A stretch of 5,950 nucleotides of DNA, from assembly GCA_945866245.1 (NCBI GenBank), contig CAMBGW010000064.1, forward strand, positions 1-5,950. The letters are read 5' to 3'. This DNA is from Verrucomicrobia subdivision 6 bacterium. Its GTDB lineage: Bacteria; Verrucomicrobiota; Verrucomicrobiia; Methylacidiphilales; Verrucolacustridaceae. Both the position numbers and the translations under genes were made by a program. The notes below the pieces were generated by a model that made no database searches, was not told where the DNA came from, and saw only the letters and a list, made by a program, of their open reading frames with translations. Shown piece after piece: positions 1 to 5,621 of this stretch (positions within the stretch are counted from its first letter, which is position 1; the number at the start of each line of letters is the position of its first letter).

Positions 1-2759
1 ATACCGCCGTGGAGGTAGTACTCGACCTCCACCGGAGTATCGAGGCGACTCAAAATTGTGGTTTTCTCGGTAGAGCCATTTTGGCGCTGGATGACGAGCG
101 TGAGCTTTTCTTGGGGTTTGGGCGGTTGGCTGAGCCCCTCGATCGAAAATGTTTCTGTTCCGTTGAGTTGGAGCGTCTGGGCACTGACTCCATCAGGGAA
201 GGTGCAGGGAAGAACGCCCATCCCGACTAGATTGGAGCGGTGGATTCGTTCGAAGCTCTCGGCAATAACGGCACGTACCCCCAAGAGGCGAGTTCCCTTG
301 GCCGCCCAATCCCGGGAGCTGCCTGTGCCATACTCTTTTCCAGCGAGAATGATGAGGGGGACTTGGGCTTTTCGGTAGGCGACGGCGGCATCGTAAATCG
401 ATACTTGGGAATGTTTGGGGTCGAGAAGGTTGAGTGTCATGCCGCCCTCCACTCCCGGGAGCATGAGATTTTTGATTCGCACGTTGGCGAAGGTTCCGCG
501 AGTCATGACCCGGTCGTTTCCACGGCGGGCACCGTAGCTGTTGAAATCCTCAGCGGGGACGCCCTCGGAAATTAGGTAAGCACCGGCCGGGGATGTTTTT
601 TTGATATTTCCTGCAGGTGAAATGTGATCGGTAGTGACGGAGTCACCAAAAATTCCCAAGCAACGGGCAGATTGAATTCCTAAAACGGGAGTAGGTTGGA
701 GAGAGAAGTTTTCAAAGAAGGGAGGCTCTTGGATGTAGGTGCTTTTACGATCCCAAGCGTAGGTTTGGCCCGGCTTGCTGGGGATTTCATTCCAAGCGGG
801 GTTCTGCTCGGAAAAATCGCGGTACAGCTTTTGGAAGACCGCAGGTTGAAGAGCGGATTTCATAGCTTGGCCGATCTCTTCGCGGGTGGGCCAGAGATCC
901 TTTAGATAGACTGCTTTGCCATCTTTCCCCAAGCCGAGAGAGTCTTTTGAAAGATCCAGATCCACACGGCCGGCCAAAGCGAAAGCAACGACTAGTGGGG
1001 GAGACATCAGGAAGTTGGCTTTTACAGAGGAGTGGACGCGTGCCTCGAAATTGCGGTTTCCCGAAAGAACACTGGCGGCCACCAGATCGTGATCGAGAAC
1101 CGCTTTTTCGACGGGGGCGGGAAGAGGACCGGAGTTACCAATGCAGGTGGTGCAACCGTAACCGACGAGATTAAAGCCAAGTGCATCGAGGTAAGGCTGA
1201 AGGCCGGTGGCATTCAGGTAATCGGAGACGACACGGGATCCGGGGGCGAGGGAGGCTTTGACGGTGGAGTCGACCGAGAGCCCGCGCTCGACCGCTTTTT
1301 TGGCAAGGAGTCCAGCGGCCAGCATGACCGATGGGTTCGAGGTGTTGGTGCAAGAAGTGATGGCGGCGATCACCACCGATCCGTTGCGGAGCGTGGAGGG
1401 TTTTGGATTTTGGATTTTGGATTTCGGATTTTTGGGTAAAGGGTCTGGGGTGGGGCGGTCAGAGATCATCTCCTGCTCATCTGTGGACATCGTAACCGTT
1501 GTGGTTTGGGCGAGTTGATTGGAGTTTTTCCCGTAACCGCCCTCCGCGAGTGGTTTCGAGAGGAGAGAGTCAAAAGTGGATTTGAGGGCAGGAAGTTCAA
1601 TACGATCTTGGGGCCGCTTCGGGCCTGCGACGCTGGGACGGATCGTGGAGAGGTCGAGCTCAACGACAGAGGAGAATGAGAGGGCGTCTTTTTGGGTAGC
1701 GATTCCAAAAAGGTTCTGGGCGCGATAGTAGTCCTCGACGAGTTTCACAAGCTCTTCGGGCCGACCCGTTCCGCGTAGGTAAGCGAGAGTTTCTTCGTCC
1801 ACAGGGAAGTAGCCCATGGTGGCGCCGTATTCGGGAGCCATGTTGGCAATGGTGGCGCGGTCAGGCAGGGTGAGCTTGGCGGCGCCGGGTCCGTAAAATT
1901 CGACAAATTTACCGACGACTTTGTGTTGCCGCAAAATTTGGGTGACGGTGAGGGCAAGGTCGGTGGCGGTGGCCGCGGGTGGAAGCTCACCTGTGAGGTA
2001 GAAGCCGACGACTTCGGGTGTAAGGAAGGTCAGGGGTTGGCCGAGCATTCCGGCTTCGGCTTCGATTCCACCCACGCCCCAACCGACGATCCCAAGGCCA
2101 TTGATCATGGTGGTGTGAGAGTCGGTACCGACAAGGGAGTCGGGGTATGCGAGAAGAGAGCCATCGGGCTGTTTCTTGGTGAAGACGCCCCGAGCGAGGT
2201 ACTCCAAGTTAACTTGGTGGACGATGCCGATTCCTGGGGGGACCACTCCGAAAGTTTCGAAGGCTTGTTGACCCCATTTGAGGAACTCGTAGCGTTCGCG
2301 GTTCCGTTTGAATTCATACTGCATATTCAGCATGAAGGCCTGCTTGGTGCCGTTGACATCAACTTGGACGGAGTGATCGACCACGAGATCAACGGGAACG
2401 AGGGGTTCGATGAGTTTGGGATCTTTTTTGAGTCGCGCGACGGCATCGCGCATGGCGGCGAGATCAACGAGAAGAGGCACGCCTGTAAAATCTTGCAGGA
2501 CGATACGGGCAACGGTGAAGGGAATCTCTTCGGAGGCGGGCTTCTTGGCATTCCAGCGGGCAAGATTTTCCACATCCCGCGGGCGCGAGGTAAAGCCGTC
2601 GCAATGTCGGAGAACGGATTCCAGAACGATACGCAGGGAGATGGGGAGGCGGGAGAGGTCGAGCTTTAGCTCTTGGGCGAGTTTGGGGAGGCTTTGAAAA
2701 TGGTAGAGTTGTCCAGAGGAGGAGAAGGTGTGAAGAGTGGTGGTGCGGAGGTCGGACAT
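1..2759 (-). CDS. acnA: Aconitate hydratase (aconitase A), 3' end cut by the window edge
   Basis: Catalyses citrate to isocitrate through cis-aconitate in the TCA cycle; cytoplasmic [4Fe-4S] enzyme. The frame is open from ATG at 2759-2757 to the left edge, 919 codons, and ends in VEYYLHGG, so roughly 10-15 C-terminal residues are missing judging by AcnA relatives. Visible AcnA/IRP-type signatures in order: VDHSVQVD, GTDSHTTMINGLG (His about 215), TSCTNTSNP with cluster ligand Cys470, GYGCTTCIGNSGP with ligands Cys536 and Cys539 (spacing 66 and 3, as in E. coli AcnA 435/501/504), SGNRNFEARVH, FGDSVTTDHISPAGNI, and YGTGSSRDWAAKG with the active-site serine near 814. The N-terminus aligns residue for residue with E. 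coli AcnA at the start, so the first cysteine sitting about 35 residues late reflects extra sequence, mostly just before it, where the heptamer repeat encodes KNPKSKIQNPK. Ligands and catalytic motifs are intact, so the enzyme is predicted functional. Divergent from lysC. No strong Shine-Dalgarno is seen upstream. Confidence 0.96.
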   Translation of the reverse strand, partial: MSDLRTTTLHTFSSSGQLYHFQSLPKLAQELKLDLSRLPISLRIVLESVLRHCDGFTSRPRDVENLARWNAKKPASEEIPFTVARIVLQDFTGVPLLVDLAAMRDAVARLKKDPKLIEPLVPVDLVVDHSVQVDVNGTKQAFMLNMQYEFKRNRERYEFLKWGQQAFETFGVVPPGIGIVHQVNLEYLARGVFTKKQPDGSLLAYPDSLVGTDSHTTMINGLGIVGWGVGGIEAEAGMLGQPLTFLTPEVVGFYLTGELPPAATATDLALTVTQILRQHKVVGKFVEFYGPGAAKLTLPDRATIANMAPEYGATMGYFPVDEETLAYLRGTGRPEELVKLVEDYYRAQNLFGIATQKDALSFSSVVELDLSTIRPSVAGPKRPQDRIELPALKSTFDSLLSKPLAEGGYGKNSNQLAQTTTVTMSTDEQEMISDRPTPDPLPKNPKSKIQNPKPSTLRNGSVVIAAITSCTNTSNPSVMLAAGLLAKKAVERGLSVDSTVKASLAPGSRVVSDYLNATGLQPYLDALGFNLVGYGCTTCIGNSGPLPAPVEKAVLDHDLVAASVLSGNRNFEARVHSSVKANFLMSPPLVVAFALAGRVDLDLSKDSLGLGKDGKAVYLKDLWPTREEIGQAMKSALQPAVFQKLYRDFSEQNPAWNEIPSKPGQTYAWDRKSTYIQEPPFFENFSLQPTPVLGIQSARCLGIFGDSVTTDHISPAGNIKKTSPAGAYLISEGVPAEDFNSYGARRGNDRVMTRGTFANVRIKNLMLPGVEGGMTLNLLDPKHSQVSIYDAAVAYRKAQVPLIILAGKEYGTGSSRDWAAKGTRLLGVRAVIAESFERIHRSNLVGMGVLPCTFPDGVSAQTLQLNGTETFSIEGLSQPPKPQEKLTLVIQRQNGSTEKTTILSRLDTPVEVEYYLHGG
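1401..1428. repeat. Four-unit heptamer tandem repeat (TTTTGGA) inside acnA
   Basis: Plus-strand units are TTTTGGA, TTTTGGA, TTTTGGA and TTTCGGA, followed by a decayed TTTTTGGG. Read on the minus strand in the acnA frame, the tract gives Lys/Asn/Pro/Ser/Gln-rich residues (PKSKIQNPK, about residues 444-453) without a stop codon. A 7-bp unit rotates through all three frames, so it is tolerated only because none of the frames used here gives a stop. Such AATCCAAA-type heptamers are common as dispersed short repeats in some cyanobacterial, planctomycete and verrucomicrobial genomes (general knowledge, not checked here). Confidence 0.9.
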
Positions 2760-2866
2760 GAGAGTATCCCAACCTACGATAAAAAGGTTTGTGGCGAAAG
2801 TCGGAAGAGTCTGGGTGGCTAAAATCGAGGGGTGCGAGACGGGGTAAAAAATGGCAGAGTTCGGGA
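2760..2866. promoter_or_regulatory. Divergent acnA-lysC intergenic region
   Basis: This 107-bp gap separates the acnA start (minus) from the chosen lysC start (plus), so both promoters should lie in or overlap it. The best lysC-side candidate is a -10-like TAAAAT at 2820-2825 (five of six consensus positions), but no matching -35 sits at 16-18 bp. A second weak candidate is TACGAT at 2775-2780. On the acnA side only weak -10-like hexamers close to the ATG are visible. No riboswitch, leader-peptide attenuator or clear operator palindrome was recognised. The region is supported by gene arrangement; the individual hexamers are weak. Confidence 0.4.
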
Positions 2867-4108
2867 ATGGCTTTGCTCGTGCAAAAGTATGGGGGTACTT
2901 CGGTGGCCAATCTGGAGAGAATCCAGAGGGTGGCTGATCGGGTGGCGGATTCGCGTCGTTCAGGCAATCAGCTGGTGGTGGTGGTGTCTGCTATGAGTGG
3001 GGTAACGGATGGGTTGTTGAAGATGGCGCGGGAATTGCACAAGGAGCCGAGCGAGCGGGAGATGGATCTGCTGTTGGCGACAGGAGAGCAGACGACTACG
3101 GCACTTTTGGCAATTGCCCTTCAAGGGAGAGGGATCGAGGCGATTGCGATGACTGGAGCACAAGCTGGGATCGTCACTGATGGAACTCACACCAAAGCGA
3201 GGATTGCGAATGTGACACCCCGTGGGGTGCAAGCACACCTCAAGAAGGGCCGTGTCGTGATTGTGGCAGGGTTTCAAGGGCAGACGATGGAGGGGCAGAT
3301 CACGACCTTGGGGCGGGGAGGATCAGATTTAACGGCAATTGCCTTAGCGGCAGTTTTAAAGGCAAAGAGGTGTGAAATTTATACGGATGTAGATGGGGTT
3401 TATACGGCGGATCCTCGAACGGAGCCGAAAGCGAAAAAAATCGCGGAAATTTCCTACGATGAGATGTTGGAGTTAGCCAGCACGGGGGCCAAGGTGATGC
3501 AGGCGAGGTCGGTGGAGTTCGCGAAAAAGTTCGGAGTGGTGTTTGAGGTGCGATCGAGTTTCAATGGGTCGAGAGGAACCTTAGTGAAAGAAGAAGCGAA
3601 ATCGATGGAGCAGGTGGTGGTTCGCGGGGTGAGCTTGGAAAAGAGTCAAGCCAAGGTGACTTTGGTAGGGGTAGCGGATCGGCCTGGGGTAGCGGCGAAG
3701 CTTTTTACCGGAATTGCGAAAGCGGGAATTAATTTAGATATGATTGTGCAGAACGTTTCTCTTCCGACGGGGGGGAGTAAGGGTAGGGCGCAGACGGATA
3801 TTACCTTTACGGTGCCGCGGGAGGAGTTGGCCAAGACGCGAAAGTTTTTAGAGCCGTTCCGTCGGGCGGGCGGAGCGCGGCAGATTGTCTTTCGGGAGGG
3901 AGTAGCCAAGCTTTCCGTTGTGGGAATTGGAATGAGAAGTCACAGCGGGGTAGCGGCACAGCTTTTTCGTGCTTTGGCGAAAGCGGGGGTGAATATTCAG
4001 ATGATCAGTACGAGTGAGATCAAGATTACGGTGGTGGTGGATGAGGCGATGGGGGCGAAAGCGGTGCGGGCGGCGCATCGAGAGTTTCGATTAGGGGGAC
4101 AGAGATGA
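2867..4108 (+). CDS. lysC: Aspartokinase (aspartate kinase), monofunctional with two ACT domains
   Basis: Phosphorylates L-aspartate with ATP to aspartyl-4-phosphate, the committed step to lysine, threonine, methionine and diaminopimelate; cytoplasmic. 413 residues, normal for the short aspartokinase class. The kinase domain (about 1-240) shows KYGGTS at 7-12, SAMSGVTD at 41-48, ATGEQ at 71-75, TTLGRGGSD at 146-154 and YTDVDGVYTADPR at 172-184. Two C-terminal ACT regulatory domains follow (about 262-345 and 346-413), the second with MISTSEIKITVVV, so feedback inhibition by lysine and/or threonine is expected from the family. The start chosen is ATG 2867, which places KYGGTS at the usual distance from Met1. 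The frame is open back to a TTG at 2789, but those residues are Arg/Lys/Ser-rich and unlike the family. The ribosome binding site is weak. Stop codon overlaps the next gene by 4 bp (ATGA), implying co-translation. Confidence 0.95.
   Translation: MALLVQKYGGTSVANLERIQRVADRVADSRRSGNQLVVVVSAMSGVTDGLLKMARELHKEPSEREMDLLLATGEQTTTALLAIALQGRGIEAIAMTGAQAGIVTDGTHTKARIANVTPRGVQAHLKKGRVVIVAGFQGQTMEGQITTLGRGGSDLTAIALAAVLKAKRCEIYTDVDGVYTADPRTEPKAKKIAEISYDEMLELASTGAKVMQARSVEFAKKFGVVFEVRSSFNGSRGTLVKEEAKSMEQVVVRGVSLEKSQAKVTLVGVADRPGVAAKLFTGIAKAGINLDMIVQNVSLPTGGSKGRAQTDITFTVPREELAKTRKFLEPFRRAGGARQIVFREGVAKLSVVGIGMRSHSGVAAQLFRALAKAGVNIQMISTSEIKITVVVDEAMGAKAVRAAHREFRLGGQR
4093..4099 (+). promoter_or_regulatory. 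Ribosome binding site for the DoxX-like gene, inside lysC
   Basis: AGGGGGA lies within the last codons of lysC, 5 nt before ATG 4105. It supports that start and makes the 4-bp overlap a typical translational-coupling junction. Confidence 0.7.
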
Positions 4109-4566
4109 ATGTCGGGGAGATCGATCCGCGCCCTTTCTGGGTTCGGTGGAGGAGCCGGGATTGGGCCTTCCTGCTGCTGCAGATCTTCCTTGGTCTACGA
4201 TTTCTGGCGGCTGGATTGGGCAAGTTCAATGGACCGAAGGGTTTAAGTTTTCAGCATTTTTACAGTCAAGTCATGCCCGCGTTGAGCCAGCCTTTTCTGG
4301 AGAAAACGATTCTGCCTGCTTGGACGGTACAGTTGTTCTTGGGAACATTGCCCTACGGAGAAATTTTATTGGGGGCGGGGATTTTAGTGGCAGGTAAGAA
4401 TCGCGGTCCGCTGGTCTTGGCGGGTTTGCTTTATATTTCTTTAGCTTTTGGACAGATGTTGATTGGGGGGCAGACAACGGTTGCGGATATTGCGATTCAT
4501 TTGGGATTAGTGGTGGCAGCTCTTCTCTTGGTGGGGGATGAGCCAGCCCCGCCGACCGTGCGCTAA
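4105..4566 (+). CDS. DoxX-like small integral membrane protein
   Basis: 153 residues with four predicted membrane segments at about 21-37, 73-97, 102-121 and 127-144, separated by short loops. The layout, with LRFLAAGLGKF at the end of the first helix, LPYGEILLGAGIL in the second and a late IHLGLVVAALLL helix, resembles the DoxX/DoxD-like and MauE-like four-helix family of the inner membrane. Members are linked to thiosulfate:quinone oxidation in archaea and to redox or oxidative-stress functions in bacteria, but most are uncharacterised and no specific substrate can be claimed. It starts 4 bp inside the lysC stop with its own AGGGGGA site, so it is very likely in the same transcript. No cysteine pair or haem-binding motif is visible. 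Family assignment is by pattern recognition; function unknown. Confidence 0.75.
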   Translation: MNVGEIDPRPFWVRWRSRDWAFLLLQIFLGLRFLAAGLGKFNGPKGLSFQHFYSQVMPALSQPFLEKTILPAWTVQLFLGTLPYGEILLGAGILVAGKNRGPLVLAGLLYISLAFGQMLIGGQTTVADIAIHLGLVVAALLLVGDEPAPPTVR

Positions 4567-4573
4567 GTTTCTT

Positions 4574-4646
4574 TGCCTCGGCTAGAATTCGAACCTAGGA
4601 CCAACCCCGACAAGAGTCGGGGCTGCTCTAGAATTGAGTCCGAGTC
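4574..4646 (-). pseudogene. Degenerate tandem copy of tRNA-Lys (pseudo-tRNA or tRNA-like RNA)
   Basis: 73 nt on the minus strand that align end to end with the intact tRNA-Lys lying 6 nt upstream. The 3' half is nearly identical: TTGGTCCTAGGTTCGAAT matches exactly, and the 3' acceptor strand and discriminator A are retained. The 5' acceptor strand GACTCGG pairs with CCGAGGC at 6 of 7 positions. Damage is concentrated elsewhere. The D-arm has lost about 3 nt and the GG of the D-loop, leaving a 3-bp stem, and the anticodon arm is 3 nt longer. The latter is now CCCCGAC-TCTT-GTCGGGG, which folds as 7 bp with a 4-nt loop, or as 5 bp with an 8-nt loop, never the standard 7-nt loop. It is therefore unlikely to act as a normal tRNA. 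The near-complete pairing means it may still fold if co-transcribed. Confidence 0.75.
4605..4622. other. Perfect 7-bp GC-rich hairpin with AAGA/TCTT tetraloop
   Basis: CCCCGAC-AAGA-GTCGGGG on the plus strand. It forms the aberrant anticodon arm of the degenerate tRNA copy (minus strand) and lies 38 bp past the DoxX-like stop codon on the plus strand. Neither side has a run of T, so it is not a canonical intrinsic terminator, although it could stabilise or pause the lysC-operon transcript. Confidence 0.55.
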
Positions 4647-4652
4647 GAAGTT

Positions 4653-4725
4653 TGCCTCGGCTAGGATTCGAACCTAGGACCAAGTGATTAAGAGTCACCT
4701 GCTCTACCAACTGAGCTACCGAGGC
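4653..4725 (-). tRNA. tRNA-Lys, anticodon CTT
   Basis: Folds into a complete cloverleaf of 73 nt on the minus strand. The acceptor GCCTCGG/CCGAGGC has 7 of 7 pairs and the D-arm is GCTC-AGTTGGTA-GAGC. The anticodon stem GGTGA/TCACT closes with one G-T pair around loop CTCTTAA, giving anticodon CTT, which reads AAG (lysine). The variable loop is TGGTC, the T-arm is CTAGG-TTCGAAT-CCTAG, and the discriminator is A. CCA is not encoded and would be added after transcription. A sigma70-like promoter lies immediately upstream. The translated product of this strand contains the SVAQLVEQ/LGSNPSRG peptide often seen when tRNAs are wrongly called as proteins. Confidence 0.97.
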
Positions 4726-4735
4726 GTAAGGGGCA

Positions 4736-4764
4736 AGAATATCGTAAAAGAGGCTACCCTGCAA
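4736..4764 (-). promoter_or_regulatory. Probable promoter of the tRNA-Lys locus
   Basis: On the minus strand a -35-like TTGCAG (4759-4764) and a -10-like TATTCT (4736-4741) are separated by exactly 17 bp. The -10 ends 10 nt before the first tRNA base at 4725, the normal distance for a tRNA promoter. Matches to consensus are partial (three and four of six), so the support is mainly from spacing and placement. Confidence 0.5.
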
Positions 4765-4787
4765 CGCCTTCAGAAACGGTGAGTTCG

Positions 4788-4851
4788 CGATTGAGGAGTT
4801 TGTGCGTGCAGGCATTCTCAAGGGGTGAAAGGGAACCGCTCGATTGAGGAG
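4788..4851 (+). repeat. 11-bp direct repeat CGATTGAGGAG upstream of mscL
   Basis: Identical copies at 4788-4798 and 4841-4851, 53 bp apart start to start. The second copy contains the GAGGAG that serves as the mscL ribosome binding site. The first copy precedes a tiny GTG-started frame of eight codons (4802-4828). Otherwise the 139 bp between tRNA-Lys and mscL hold no gene that I can see, and no convincing mscL promoter beyond weak hexamers. Confidence 0.6.
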
Positions 4852-4853
4852 AG
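4846..4853 (+). promoter_or_regulatory. Ribosome binding site deciding the mscL start
   Basis: GAGGAGAG sits 11-13 nt before ATG 4865, slightly far but the only good site. A TTG at 4844 in the same frame overlaps this site and would add seven residues not typical of MscL, so ATG 4865 is preferred. Confidence 0.6.
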
Positions 4854-4864
4854 AATATATTTCT

Positions 4865-5296
4865 ATGAGCTTTTGGGATGATTTCCGAAAATTTGCCGTT
4901 CGAGGGAACGCCTTAGACTTAACGGTGGGTGTGGTGGTGGGAGGAGCGTTTGGGAAAATTGTGACCTCTTTGGTGAACGACATTGTTTTGCCTCCGATCG
5001 GACTACTGTTGGGTAAGGTGGACTTTTCGAATCTTTTTCTCATTTTGGGATCAGGTTCGTATCCCAATCTTGCCGAGGCAAAAAAAGCGGGTGTTCCGGT
5101 TTTATGTTATGGGGCATTTCTGAGCTCTGTTTTAGATTTTGTGATCGTGGCTTTTTGTATCTTTATCGCTGTCCGGTGGCTGGAGAGGTTTCGTTTACTG
5201 CCCTCCTTGATGGCTGGAGATGCTCCTTATACGCGATCGGAAAAACTTCTGGAGGAGATTCGGGATGAGCTGCGTGAGAGGCAGACAAAAAGGTAG
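4865..5296 (+). CDS. mscL: Large-conductance mechanosensitive channel MscL
   Basis: Inner-membrane homopentameric (family knowledge) tension-gated pore that releases solutes on hypo-osmotic shock. 143 residues, within the usual 130-150. The N-terminal amphipathic helix begins MSFWDDFRKFAVRGNALDL. TM1 (about 15-47) carries LTVGVVVGGAFGKIVTSL with the glycine/alanine-rich gate constriction and ends in DIVLPPIG. A periplasmic loop (about 52-78) contains GSGSYPN. TM2 (about 79-106) carries YGAFLSSVLDFVIVAFCIF. The charged C-terminal helix (about 122-143) SEKLLEEIRDELRERQ matches the cytoplasmic bundle. All core features of the family are present and nothing is truncated. The stop codon lies 2 bp before the next gene, a bactofilin, which is the main contextual oddity. 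Confidence 0.96.
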   Translation: MSFWDDFRKFAVRGNALDLTVGVVVGGAFGKIVTSLVNDIVLPPIGLLLGKVDFSNLFLILGSGSYPNLAEAKKAGVPVLCYGAFLSSVLDFVIVAFCIFIAVRWLERFRLLPSLMAGDAPYTRSEKLLEEIRDELRERQTKR

Positions 5297-5298
5297 TT

Positions 5299-5619
5299 AT
5301 GGAAACGGCTGAGCCAGTGAGTGGCATGGGCTTACAGATCGCGGGGAGTGTGGGATTGGATCAGGATGGGGTCATTCGGGCGGTGGTAAAGGGGGACATT
5401 CGATCGACGAGTAAGTTAGTCATTGCCCGGGAGTCGGTAGTCTCTGGTGTTGTCCAGGCGAGAGATATTCGGCTGGAGGGGCGGGTGGAGGGAGGAGTCG
5501 AGGCAACGGGGCAGCTTTGGTTGGCGGCAGGTTCGGTGTTAAGAACGAGTTGTGTGGCGAAGGCTTTGCAGATCGATGCAGGAGCCAATTTTTCCGGAGA
5601 GTTCAAGGTGGGGGAGTAG
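5299..5619 (+). CDS. Small bactofilin (polymer-forming cytoskeletal protein)
   Basis: 106 residues made almost entirely of a bactofilin (DUF583-type) domain. After a short N-terminal tail (about 1-11), hydrophobic residues alternate in a short-period pattern with glycine turns: VVKGDIRSTSKLVIARES, VVSGVVQARDIRLEGRVEGG and LWLAAGSVLRTSCVAKALQI, as expected of a right-handed beta-helix. Bactofilins polymerise without nucleotide at the inner face of the membrane and act as scaffolds for cell shape, stalks, or envelope-synthesis enzymes. This one lacks any long proline-rich or basic tail. ATG 5299 follows the mscL stop by 2 bp, with AAAAAGG (5287-5293) as ribosome binding site inside mscL, so expression is probably coupled to mscL. 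The next gene starts 2 bp after its stop. Specific partner and role are unknown. Confidence 0.85.
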   Translation: METAEPVSGMGLQIAGSVGLDQDGVIRAVVKGDIRSTSKLVIARESVVSGVVQARDIRLEGRVEGGVEATGQLWLAAGSVLRTSCVAKALQIDAGANFSGEFKVGE

Positions 5620-5621
5620 AG

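Noticed and set aside
9..32. 8-bp perfect inverted repeat (GTGGAGGT / ACCTCCAC) with 8-nt loop
   Set aside because: It lies inside the conserved C-terminal coding region of acnA (VEVEYYLHGG) and is likely a by-product of the codons; no T-run or repeat of it elsewhere.
1923..2669. 248-codon open frame on the plus strand
   Set aside because: It lies wholly antisense to well-conserved acnA coding sequence (domain with GTDSHTTM and following motifs). The protein is Gly/Glu/Asp-rich with no recognisable domain, and the strand skew explains the lack of stops.
2760..2866. Lysine riboswitch or T-box upstream of lysC
   Set aside because: The gap is only 107 bp and shows none of the long conserved stems; no terminator/antiterminator pair is visible.
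2464..2967. 167-codon open frame on the minus strand spanning the acnA start
   Set aside because: It is in a different frame from acnA, crosses both the acnA and lysC starts, and its product is Pro/Arg/Ser-rich without family resemblance.
4605..4622. Intrinsic terminator for the lysC-DoxX operon or for the tRNA
   Set aside because: The stem is strong but no T-run follows it on either strand, and it is explained as the anticodon arm of the degenerate tRNA.
4575..4684. 30-bp near-identical direct repeats in the tRNA 3' ends as attachment sites of an integrated element
   Set aside because: Only about 50 bp lie between the repeats, and they align with the degraded 5' half of a second tRNA copy. 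No integrase or cargo is present, so tandem tRNA duplication fits better.
4582..5067. 161-codon minus-strand open frame over the tRNA locus and mscL
   Set aside because: It contains the SVAQLVEQ and LGSNPSRG peptides that arise from translating tRNA genes, and the rest is antisense to mscL.
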